Origin: Bradyrhizobium sp.
GTDB taxonomy: Bacteria; Pseudomonadota; Alphaproteobacteria; Rhizobiales; Xanthobacteraceae
Length of the DNA stretch: 11,750 bases
Reading direction: 5' to 3'
Assembly: GCA_013695565.1 (NCBI GenBank)
Contig: JACDAG010000211.1
Span: 1 to 11,750 of the forward strand
A program made the translations under genes and the position numbers. Below are positions 5,607-11,750 of this stretch, piece after piece. Positions within the stretch are counted from its first letter, which is position 1. The number at the start of each line of letters is the position of its first letter. The notes under the pieces are model-generated. The model saw only the letters and a program-made list of their open reading frames with translations, had not been told where the DNA came from and did not search any database.

Positions 5607-7151
5607 TCAAGCCGTTCTCAGGCCTTGAGAAATTCCGGCCTGCGTCACCGTGTAGACGACGCCGCGGGGCAGGAAGTCGACGGTGGCCTCGCCGCCGAGT
5701 TGGTCGCGCGCGCTGCGTTCGATCAACCGCGAGCCGAAACCGCGCTGCACTGGCGCGGAAACGTGCGGTCCGCCGGCCTCGGTCCAGATCATCCGCAATT
5801 TGCGGCCGCCGCTTTCCTCGAGGACCTCCCAATCCAGCGTGACGGTTCCGCTGTCGTTCGACAACGCGCCGTATTTGGCGGCATTGGTCGCCATCTCGTG
5901 CACGATCATCGACAGCACCACGGCCAGCCGGGGCGACAGCGGCACCTTCGGTCCGAACATCCGCATCCGCTCCGGATTGTTGAGCAGATAGGGCTTGAGA
6001 ACCCGCCCGATGACGTCCTGCAATTCGGAGCCCTGCCACTTCTCCTGGCTCAGCAGATTATGCGCTTCGGCCAGCGCGCCGAGCCGGCCCTCGAATTTCT
6101 CGCGCTCGGCCCGGCTGGCGCTGCGAAAGGTCTGCGTGGCGATCGACTGCAGGATCGCGAGCGTGTTCTTGACGCGGTGGTTGAGCTCGTCGATCAGGAG
6201 ATCGTGCAGCATCTCGCCGCGTGCGATCGCCGTCGCCATCCGTACTGCGAAGGCAAGGCCGACCAGCAGCAATATGCCGCCGATGACGCTGGTAATCGCA
6301 AGGCTGCGCCATAGTGGAGCAACCATCGAATTTTCCGCGATTCCGGCCGCGACGGTCCAGCCGGTAAGCGAGGAGCGGGCGACGCTTGTAATCAGCGGCA
6401 CGCCTTCGAGCGACACCGTGGCGAAGGTCGCCTCGGGTTTGCTGAACATTTCCGCAAAGAGAGAGGGCGAGGCGCGCTGGCCGATCGTGCTCTGCGGGTT
6501 CGGCACGCGCGCGAAATTGATGCCTTCGGCGTCGAAGATCGAGATCGTCCACTCCTTGCCCGGAAGTTGCTTCTCGATCATGGTCTGGAAAATCTCGATC
6601 GGCGGGCTGAAGGAGATGTCGTAGAGTACCTCGCCGTCGCGCATGACCGGTACTTCGACCGTCACGATCAGGTTCTTCTTGACCACGCCGACGAACAGAT
6701 TCGAGTAGTGCGGGCGCTTGGTCGCGAAGACTTTCTCGACGATGTCGCGGTTGTTGCGCAGCGGAAGGGCGGCAGCATCAGGCGCCACCGAGGAAATGAC
6801 CTGACGGCCGTCGCGATCGGCCACCAGCACGACGCCGTTCTTGCCGTATTGATCGAGGAAGCCCGCGGCGATGCGGCGAAAGCTGTTGAAGTCGCCGTCG
6901 CGCAACGAATTGGTCAGCGCAAGGACCTGGAGCCCGCCGGTCATGCGCTGCATTTCGGCATCGAGCACCAGGCGGATACTGCGCACGGTTTCGAGCACCC
7001 GTTGCGTGGCGTCCTTTCGGTCCTGCACGTAATTATGGAAAACGATGCCGCCCGCGAAAATGATCAGCGGCAAGGTGGTTCCCGCCACCAGCAGGGCGAG
7101 ACGCATCGGCAGGGAGGGTTTTGGCAATACAAGTCCCGGATCGACGTCCAA
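5607..7151 (-). CDS. HWE-family membrane sensor histidine kinase
   Basis: A 514-residue inner-membrane kinase. TM1 is at about 17-39, a periplasmic region of about 240 residues follows with Cache-like features (VVLVADRDGRQVISS, then PHYSNLFVG and VTVEVPV), and TM2 is at about 284-306. The cytoplasmic core has the H-box ELNHRVKNTLAILQSIATQ with phospho-accepting H325, the N-box HEMATNAAKYGALS (H419, N423), and WTEAGGP with W456 and E458. The N-box His and the WxE pair define the HWE class. The G2-box is GFGSRLI. It should autophosphorylate on a ligand bound in the periplasm and pass phosphate to a response regulator, but none is encoded nearby. It lies between two carboxylate transporters, 116 bases upstream of dctA on the same strand and divergent from dctP, suggesting carboxylate sensing (inference). 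The start is uncertain: TTG 7151 has no ribosome-binding site and touches a repeat; ATG 7106 (codon 16) just before TM1 is an alternative. An in-frame stop lies just upstream of 7151. Confidence 0.88.
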   Translation of the reverse strand: MDVDPGLVLPKPSLPMRLALLVAGTTLPLIIFAGGIVFHNYVQDRKDATQRVLETVRSIRLVLDAEMQRMTGGLQVLALTNSLRDGDFNSFRRIAAGFLDQYGKNGVVLVADRDGRQVISSVAPDAAALPLRNNRDIVEKVFATKRPHYSNLFVGVVKKNLIVTVEVPVMRDGEVLYDISFSPPIEIFQTMIEKQLPGKEWTISIFDAEGINFARVPNPQSTIGQRASPSLFAEMFSKPEATFATVSLEGVPLITSVARSSLTGWTVAAGIAENSMVAPLWRSLAITSVIGGILLLVGLAFAVRMATAIARGEMLHDLLIDELNHRVKNTLAILQSIATQTFRSASRAEREKFEGRLGALAEAHNLLSQEKWQGSELQDVIGRVLKPYLLNNPERMRMFGPKVPLSPRLAVVLSMIVHEMATNAAKYGALSNDSGTVTLDWEVLEESGGRKLRMIWTEAGGPHVSAPVQRGFGSRLIERSARDQLGGEATVDFLPRGVVYTVTQAGISQGLRTA

Positions 7152-7208
7152 TGATCGTGATCATAGTCCTATGATCGCAATCACAGTCCAATGATTGCGA
7201 TCATAGGA
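7151..7208. promoter_or_regulatory. Three 20-bp-phased dyad repeats, probable operators between kinase and dctP
   Basis: Units begin at 7151, 7171 and 7191, exactly 20 bp (about two helical turns) apart. Their cores are ATGATCGTGATCAT, ATGATCGCAATCAC and ATGATTGCGATCAT. Each contains TGAT-N4-ATCA, the spacing of FNR/FixK/CRP-type sites, although the outermost bases differ from consensus TTGAT-N4-ATCAA. Units 1 and 2 share 16 of 20 bases. Units 2 and 3 also form a perfect 17-bp inverted repeat (7167-7183 with 7192-7208, 8-base loop). They lie between the divergent kinase and dctP genes, so one bound regulator could control both. Unit 1 abuts the TTG proposed as the kinase start. Confidence 0.65.
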
Positions 7209-7442
7209 GAAGCAGCCGAAATCCGCCAAGAATTTTAGTCTGATTTCGGGTTTGTGACCGGTGCCGCGCCGGCTTGCGTGTGCGCTGCATCATGGCGCAC
7301 GCCACGCGGAAGCGCGCTCGACCCGTGCACTGGAAATTTGCTTTCAAAGCCGCGCTCTTTTGCATACGCTCCGAAACAGAAGCCGCAAAGTCGGTAGAGC
7401 CCACGACCCGGTACAGGGACGGGGCACAGGGAGGGGAAACCT

Positions 7443-8441
7443 ATGAAGCGCAGAACAGTATTGGCCGGTCTGGGTGCAACAGCAGTCACTGGCATTCTTG
7501 GCATGCCGTCGATCCTCAAGGCGCAGGCACCCATCACACTGAACGGCGCCGTGCAGTTCAACGACGACCACGCCTTCAACAGGGCGCTGCTCAGGTTCGA
7601 AGAGCTTGTGAAAAAGTATTACGGCAAGCCCGTCAATTTCACGCTGCACAAGAACTCTTCGCTCGGTCTCGAGAAGCAGTATTTCGAGTACATGTCGCAG
7701 GGCAAGGCGGTCGATTACGGCATCGTTTCGCCGGCCCACATGTCGACCTTCGCCAAGGCGGCGCCGTTCATCGATGCTCCCTTCGTGTTCAAAAGCATCG
7801 AGCACATGAACAAGGTTGTCGAAGCGAGCATCCTGGCGCCGATCGCTGATGAAGTCGCGGCAAAGGCCGAGGTGGTGCTGATCGGCTACTCGGGCGGCGG
7901 CATCCGCAACATCTTCGCCAACAAGCCGTGCAAGAACTTGGCCGATCTCAAGGGCCTCAAGGTGCGCGTGCAGGGCGCGCCGATCTGGTCCAAGACGTTT
8001 GCAGCCATCGGCATGAGCCCGACGGTCATTGCCTATAACGAAGTCTACAACGCCATCCAGAACGGCGTCATTGCGGCCGGCGAAAACGAGGCGGCAGGCG
8101 TCGAGGCGATGAAGTTCTACGAAGTCGCGCCCCACCTCAATTTGACGCAGCACGCGGTGGCGATTCGGCCGATCTGCTTCTCCGTGAAGACTCTCAAGAC
8201 CTTGCCGAAGGACTTGCAGGACGCGATCATGAAGGCGGGCAAGGAAGCCGGCGATTACGGCCGGCAACTCGAGTCGAGTGAGGAAGTCACCAAGCTCGAT
8301 GCCCTGGAAAAGGCCGGCAAGCTCAAGCGCGTTCCGTTCGAGGAGCGCGACGCCATGAAGAAGCTCGCCGATCCCGTGATGGCGACCTACGCCAAGGAAA
8401 TCGGCGCCGAGGGCATCTTCGAAAAAATCAACGTCGCCTAG
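7443..8441 (+). CDS. dctP: TRAP transporter solute-binding protein (DctP family)
   Basis: A 332-residue periplasmic binding protein that captures a carboxylate and delivers it to the DctQM membrane complex. The N-terminus MKRRTVLAGLGATAVTGILG has a twin arginine and hydrophobic core, with probable cleavage after LKA (about residue 27), suggesting Tat or Sec export. The mature part is a DctP domain: KNSSLGLEKQYFEYMSQGKA, GGGIRNIFANKPCKNLADLK and LKVRVQGAP, whose Arg175 fits the carboxylate-binding Arg of the family, then YNEVYNAIQNGVIAAGENEA and a helical C-terminus. The length is normal. Start: ATG 7443 with GGAGG (7430-7434) 8 bases upstream, an excellent ribosome-binding site. First gene of a three-gene operon; the phased dyads at 7151-7208 are the likely control region, but I could not identify a convincing core promoter in the 230 bases between. 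Substrate inferred only as an organic acid. Confidence 0.93.
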   Translation: MKRRTVLAGLGATAVTGILGMPSILKAQAPITLNGAVQFNDDHAFNRALLRFEELVKKYYGKPVNFTLHKNSSLGLEKQYFEYMSQGKAVDYGIVSPAHMSTFAKAAPFIDAPFVFKSIEHMNKVVEASILAPIADEVAAKAEVVLIGYSGGGIRNIFANKPCKNLADLKGLKVRVQGAPIWSKTFAAIGMSPTVIAYNEVYNAIQNGVIAAGENEAAGVEAMKFYEVAPHLNLTQHAVAIRPICFSVKTLKTLPKDLQDAIMKAGKEAGDYGRQLESSEEVTKLDALEKAGKLKRVPFEERDAMKKLADPVMATYAKEIGAEGIFEKINVA

Positions 8442-8467
8442 GGCCGCGCGTCGCAGGCCGAAGTCTG

Positions 8468-8491
8468 GGGGCAAGCTTCATCGCTTGCCCC
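8468..8491 (+). other. Stem-loop between dctP and dctQ
   Basis: GGGGCAAGC (8468-8476) pairs perfectly with GCTTGCCCC (8483-8491) around TTCATC, 26 bases after the dctP stop. No T-run follows, so it is unlikely to stop transcription fully. Hairpins here in transporter operons commonly protect the upstream message from 3' exonucleases or attenuate, giving more binding protein than permease. Confidence 0.65.
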
Positions 8492-8522
8492 GTTCCATGA
8501 TTGTTACCGCGCGGGGGCGCCA

Positions 8523-9038
8523 ATGACCGAACTACCGATCGATTCCAGCCTGTCGCTGTGGCGGCGATTGACTGCCGCCTATGCCAAATTGCTCGAAATA
8601 CTGCTGGCGGCCTGCGTCGGCATCCTGGTCATTCCCGTCACGCTGCAGATCATCTCGCGCTACACGCCCTTCATCCCATCCTACATCTGGACCGAGGAGA
8701 TGGCGCGGTTCCTGTTCGTCTGGACCATCATGATAGGGGCGATGGTCGGCGTCAGGGAGGCGCAGCATTTCGAAGTCGACGTCTGGCCCGATCTGTCGCG
8801 GCGCTCGGAGGCCGCGGTGCGGATTTTGGCGCGCCTCGGCATCCTGGCGCTGGCGCTGGTGTTCGTGTGGGCGGGGCTCGAGTTCACGCGGTTTGCCTGG
8901 AACCGGACGTCGGAGCTGGCCGACCTGCCGCTCTGGCTGATTCACGTCGCATGGCCGGTAGCTGGTTTCACATGGATCGTGTTCGCGGGCGAACAGATTT
9001 TCGATGAAGCGCGGATATTGTTCGGAGTGGCACGATGA
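8523..9038 (+). CDS. dctQ: TRAP transporter small permease (DctQ family)
   Basis: A 171-residue inner-membrane protein with four predicted transmembrane helices at about residues 22-44, 57-78, 98-122 and 136-158, the DctQ topology. Seen: the family stretch YIWTEEMARFLFVWTIMIGA with the conserved EE-AR-F pattern, VREAQHFEVDV after helix 2, and a final helix with WLIHVAWPVAGF. It partners DctM and supports docking of the binding protein. ATG 8523 is preceded by a G-rich stretch (8513-8517), a modest ribosome-binding site. It lies 81 bases after dctP with a hairpin between, and overlaps dctM by 4 bases (ATGA), so QM are translationally coupled. Confidence 0.9.
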   Translation: MTELPIDSSLSLWRRLTAAYAKLLEILLAACVGILVIPVTLQIISRYTPFIPSYIWTEEMARFLFVWTIMIGAMVGVREAQHFEVDVWPDLSRRSEAAVRILARLGILALALVFVWAGLEFTRFAWNRTSELADLPLWLIHVAWPVAGFTWIVFAGEQIFDEARILFGVAR

Positions 9039-10354
9039 GCGGCAGTGTTCTTTCCTCCGGGCAGGCCGCGATGGTCCTGTTCGGGGTTTTCGTTGGCCTG
9101 CTCATCATACGCGTGCCGGTCGCCTTTGCGCTCGGGCTTGCCTGTCTGCCGGTCCTGCTGATCGAGCCGCGGCTGTCGATGATGACGCTCGCGCAGGAAA
9201 CCTTCAATGCGTACAATTCCTTTATCCTGCTGTCGGTGCCGTTCTTCCTCTTGACGGCGAACCTGATGAGTATCGGCGGCATCACCGACCGGCTGGTGGC
9301 GCTGTCGCGCGCCATGGTCGGGCACTGGCCGGGCTCGCTGGCGCAGATCAATGTCGTGCTGTCGGTCTTCTTCGCCGGCATCTCCGGCTCCTCGACCGCA
9401 GATGCGGCGAGCCAGTCCAAGATCTTCATCGATGCCCAGACCAAGGAAGGCTACGACCTCTCGTTCTCGATCGCCATCACGGCGGTGTCGGCGGTTCTTG
9501 CGGTCATCATCCCGCCGTCGATCCTGATGATCGTGTGGGGCGGACTGATTTCGACGTCGATCGCGGCGATGTATCTGGCCGGCATCATCCCGGGATTGCT
9601 GATCGCGGGCGCGCAGATGGCAACGGTGCATATTTATTCGGTCCGGCGCGGCTATCCGACCTATCCAAAATCGACCTGGGTGGAGATGCGCTGCTCGCTC
9701 TGGCGCTCGATTCCGGCCCTGATAACCCCGTTCATCATTGTCGGCGGCATCCTGCTCGGCTGGTTTACCGCAACCGAATCCGCCTGCGTCGCGGTGCTGT
9801 ATTCGATGGCGCTCTCGACTTTCTTCTACCGGGAGACTGGCGCGAAGGAGCTTTACAAGGCCTTTCTCGACACCGGGCGCCTCGCCGGAGTTGCGCTGTT
9901 CTGTATCGGCACCGCGAGCGCGTTCGGCTGGCTGCTGGCCTATTACAAGATCCCGGAGGCGCTGCTGGCCAACGTCTCGACCTGGGGCATGGGACCGATC
10001 GCGGCGGGCTTCTTCATCGCCTTCTGTTTTCTGGTGGTCGGTTGCTTCCTCGACGCCATCCCGGCGATCGTAATCGTCGGCACGGTGCTTGAGCCATTGG
10101 CGCGGTCGGTCGATCTGCATCCGGTGCAGTTCGCGATCATCTCGATCGTCTCGCTGGCGTTCGGGCTGGTGACGCCGCCTTACGGACTGTGCCTGATGAT
10201 TGCCTGCTCGATTGCGGGGGTGCGACTGCGCTATGCGCTCAAGGACACCGTCATCATGTTGATACCGATGCTGCTGGTGCTGGCGGCGCTGATCATCTGG
10301 CCCAGCGTATCGCTGTTCCTGCCGCGCCTGATCGTGCCGGAGATGCTGAAATAG
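9035..10354 (+). CDS. dctM: TRAP transporter large permease (DctM family)
   Basis: A 439-residue, very hydrophobic inner-membrane protein, the ion-coupled translocation subunit of the TRAP complex (usually Na+-driven). Seen in order: an N-terminal membrane region with LLIIRVPVAFALGLA, the first helical-hairpin core SGSSTADAASQS (about residues 118-129), the family signature VIIPPSILMIVWGG (about 155-168), LAGIIPGLL, and a second half with WLLAYYKIPE, GCFLDAIPAIVIVGTVL and FGLVTPPYGLCLMIAC, the mirrored core of the inverted-repeat fold. The usual SGSAxAN is changed to SGSSTAD and the GY region to EGYDLSFSIAITA, so it is a divergent DctM subgroup. The length is normal. The start overlaps the dctQ stop, and GGAG (9024-9027) lies 7 bases upstream. 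Last gene of the operon. Confidence 0.93.
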   Translation: MSGSVLSSGQAAMVLFGVFVGLLIIRVPVAFALGLACLPVLLIEPRLSMMTLAQETFNAYNSFILLSVPFFLLTANLMSIGGITDRLVALSRAMVGHWPGSLAQINVVLSVFFAGISGSSTADAASQSKIFIDAQTKEGYDLSFSIAITAVSAVLAVIIPPSILMIVWGGLISTSIAAMYLAGIIPGLLIAGAQMATVHIYSVRRGYPTYPKSTWVEMRCSLWRSIPALITPFIIVGGILLGWFTATESACVAVLYSMALSTFFYRETGAKELYKAFLDTGRLAGVALFCIGTASAFGWLLAYYKIPEALLANVSTWGMGPIAAGFFIAFCFLVVGCFLDAIPAIVIVGTVLEPLARSVDLHPVQFAIISIVSLAFGLVTPPYGLCLMIACSIAGVRLRYALKDTVIMLIPMLLVLAALIIWPSVSLFLPRLIVPEMLK

Positions 10355-10390
10355 TCGAAGCGCGCCGCAGGGCCCTGAAACAAAACTCGC

Positions 10391-10411
10391 AAAACAACCC
10401 CATGCACAGTA
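10391..10411 (-). repeat. Second copy of the 21-base dispersed repeat
   Basis: The plus strand carries AAAACAACCCCATGCA followed by CAGTA. The reverse complement of 4124-4144 differs at one base only. Read on the minus strand, CCAT-N7-ATGG followed by GGTTGTTTT is a weak terminator shape for the serine hydrolase gene that ends at 10535. Like the first copy, it lies between two convergent genes. Confidence 0.65.
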
Positions 10412-10437
10412 TGGATGGTGTCCGGGCTCACGGCACG

Positions 10438-10456
10438 CATACTACTGCTGGTATGC
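10438..10456. repeat. Small stem-loop after dctM
   Basis: GCATAC (10438-10443) pairs with GTATGC (10451-10456) around a 7-base loop. It lies 84 bases past the dctM stop and is followed by an A-rich stretch, not a T-run. Its function is unclear. Confidence 0.35.
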
Positions 10457-10496
10457 AGATGAGAGAAAAAACGATCGGCGGTCATAGTTCACCCAG

Positions 10497-10520
10497 CCCG
10501 CGGCGAACCCACGCCGCGGG
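10497..10520. terminator. GC-rich hairpin between dctM and the serine hydrolase gene
   Basis: CCCGCGGCG (10497-10505) pairs perfectly with CGCCGCGGG (10512-10520) around AACCCA. All nine pairs are G-C, so the stem is very stable. It begins 15 bases beyond the hydrolase stop read leftward. No T-run follows on either strand, so it is better seen as a 3'-end barrier or partial terminator than a classical intrinsic terminator. Confidence 0.45.
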
Positions 10521-10534
10521 ATCAAGCCGCCGCT

Positions 10535-11750
10535 TCAGAGATTGCTGTCTGATATCGCCGAATACACCAAAGTGCGTAATTCGCGCCGCAGCGGATAGGC
10601 GCTCGACGGCAGCACCTGCGTCATGAAGATCGTGATCAGCTCTTCCGCCGGATCGATGAAGAACGACGTCGTCGCCGCCCCGCCCCAATAATATTCACCG
10701 GGGCTGCCTGGAAGGAGCGTCAGCGCCGGGTTCATCGTGACGGCAAAGCCGAGCCCGAACCCGACACCGGCCAATGTCGCTTCGCTGAACAGCGATCGCG
10801 ACAACTCCGTCAGGTCGCGTGCGCCGGGCAGATGGTTCGAGGCCATCAGCTTCAGCGTCTTCGGTCCGATCAGCCTGACGCCGCCAAGCTCGCCGCCATT
10901 GAGCAACGCGCGGCAGAAGGTCAGATAATCGGCCGCCGTCGAACACAATCCGCCGCCGCCGGAAATGAACGAAGGTGGCGACAAGAATGGACTCGTCGTC
11001 GGATCATCCTGCAGCGTCAGGCCGCCCTTGCGGTCGGCGGCGAGCGGATTGAAGCCGCCGTTTGCATCGGCGGAATAGCAGGCCGCGAAGCGATGCGCCT
11101 TTTCGGCAGGTACGAAGAAGTCGGTATCGTTCATCCCGAGCGGATTGAAGATGCGCTCCTTGAGGAACTGCTCGAACGGCATGCCGCTGACCTTGCCGAT
11201 GAGGTAGCCGATCACGTCGGTGGACACCGAATAGTTCCAGGCCTCGCCCGGCGAAAATTCCAGCGGAATCTTCGCGAGGTCCTCGATCATGGTTTGCAGC
11301 GTGCCGGCCTTCTCGACCTCGCCGATCTTCCGCTCGCGATAGGCGGCGTCGACATTGGAGCGTTGCTGGAAGCCGTAAGTGAGACCGGAAGTGTGCCGCA
11401 GCAGGTCCACGATCTGCATCGGCCGAGACGGTGGCTTGGTCAGAAAGGCCGGGAAGGTACCGGCCTGGAACACGCCGAGGTTCTTCCATTCCGGGATGTA
11501 TTTATGGACGGGCTCGTCGAGCGCGACGCGGCCTTCCTCGAGCAGCATCATAAAGGCCACGCTCGTGATCGGCTTGGTCATCGAATAGATGCGGAAGATG
11601 GTGTCGTCCTTGACCGGAACCTTGCGCTCGAGATCGGCGAAGCCTTGCACGGCCGAGTGCACGATCTTGCCGCGGCGATAGATCAGAACCTGCGTTCCCG
11701 GAAATCGGCCGGCATCGACATAGCGCTGCTTTAGATGGCTTTCGAGGCGG
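10535..11750 (-). CDS. Serine hydrolase, beta-lactamase/family VIII esterase type, N-terminus beyond window
   Basis: 404 visible residues of a penicillin-binding-protein-like serine hydrolase, probably an esterase or related hydrolase. The frame stays open to the right edge (LESHLKQRYVDAGRFPGTQVLIYRRGK before the internal GTG at 11662), so that GTG is not the start and only about 10-25 N-terminal residues are likely missing. Seen: the SxxK nucleophile motif YSMTKPI (Ser at visible residue 56), HTSGLTYGF, the second motif with catalytic Tyr in NYSVSTDVIGYLIG, a GFGLGFAV stretch, and the third-motif region YYWGGAATTSFFIDP, where W-GG replaces the KTG of beta-lactamases. That pattern is typical of family VIII carboxylesterases (EstB-like) rather than true beta-lactamases. 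No signal peptide can be judged. It converges on the TRAP operon and has no visible functional link to it. Confidence 0.9.
   Translation of the reverse strand, partial: RLESHLKQRYVDAGRFPGTQVLIYRRGKIVHSAVQGFADLERKVPVKDDTIFRIYSMTKPITSVAFMMLLEEGRVALDEPVHKYIPEWKNLGVFQAGTFPAFLTKPPSRPMQIVDLLRHTSGLTYGFQQRSNVDAAYRERKIGEVEKAGTLQTMIEDLAKIPLEFSPGEAWNYSVSTDVIGYLIGKVSGMPFEQFLKERIFNPLGMNDTDFFVPAEKAHRFAACYSADANGGFNPLAADRKGGLTLQDDPTTSPFLSPPSFISGGGGLCSTAADYLTFCRALLNGGELGGVRLIGPKTLKLMASNHLPGARDLTELSRSLFSEATLAGVGFGLGFAVTMNPALTLLPGSPGEYYWGGAATTSFFIDPAEELITIFMTQVLPSSAYPLRRELRTLVYSAISDSNL

Noticed and set aside
7151..7208. CRISPR-like array from the evenly spaced repeats
   Set aside because: The 20-bp units are contiguous without spacers, are imperfect, and number only three; operators fit better.
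7312..7327. GG-N10-GC pattern upstream of dctP resembling a sigma-54 promoter
   Set aside because: Only the GG/GC spacing fits; the -12 element reads ACGCG instead of TTGCW and the -24 element is poor.
11660..11662. GTG as true start of the serine hydrolase
   Set aside because: The frame continues upstream to the window edge with family-typical sequence (RYVDAGRFPGTQVLIYRRGK), so the start is outside the window.

Overview
The window is GC-rich, gene-dense DNA of alphaproteobacterial type, most likely from Bradyrhizobium or a close relative. This rests on an HWE-family histidine kinase, a PhrR/PraR-like XRE regulator, carboxylate transporters from two different superfamilies and short palindromic repeats between genes. 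The genus is inferred from remembered resemblance, not from a search. I see no rRNA, tRNA, CRISPR array, transposase, phage gene or recognisable defence system.

Layout. Bases 1-2593 (+) hold the 3' part of an isocitrate/isopropylmalate-type dehydrogenase, a short apparent remnant of a TctC/Bug binding-protein gene, and a full PHBH-type FAD monooxygenase. This looks like the end of a catabolic cluster. A hairpin-rich convergent gap (2594-2682) separates it from a small XRE regulator on the minus strand (2683-3078). About 585 bases without a convincing gene follow, then a small conserved-looking hypothetical gene (3664-3987, +) and a second convergent gap with stem-loops and a dispersed repeat.

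The centre of interest is 4171-10354, a carboxylate sensing and uptake block. A DctA-type symporter (minus) is preceded by a near-perfect sigma-54 promoter. Directly upstream on the same strand is a membrane-bound HWE histidine kinase with a large periplasmic sensor region. Divergent from the kinase is a complete TRAP operon: DctP, a stem-loop, then DctQ and DctM overlapping by 4 bases. Between the kinase and dctP lie three 20-bp-phased dyad repeats that look like operators. The inference is that one sensor and shared control sites co-ordinate two unrelated carboxylate importers. No response regulator or sigma-54 activator is present in the window, so the regulatory circuit is incomplete here.

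The window ends with a minus-strand serine hydrolase of the beta-lactamase/family VIII esterase type, whose N-terminus runs off the right edge. The gap between it and dctM carries a second copy of the 21-base repeat found after dctA, again between convergent genes.

Most genes are ordinary for the group. The points most worth a second look are the sigma-54 promoter with the kinase and two-transporter arrangement, the phased operators, the dispersed terminator-like repeat, and the TctC remnant.
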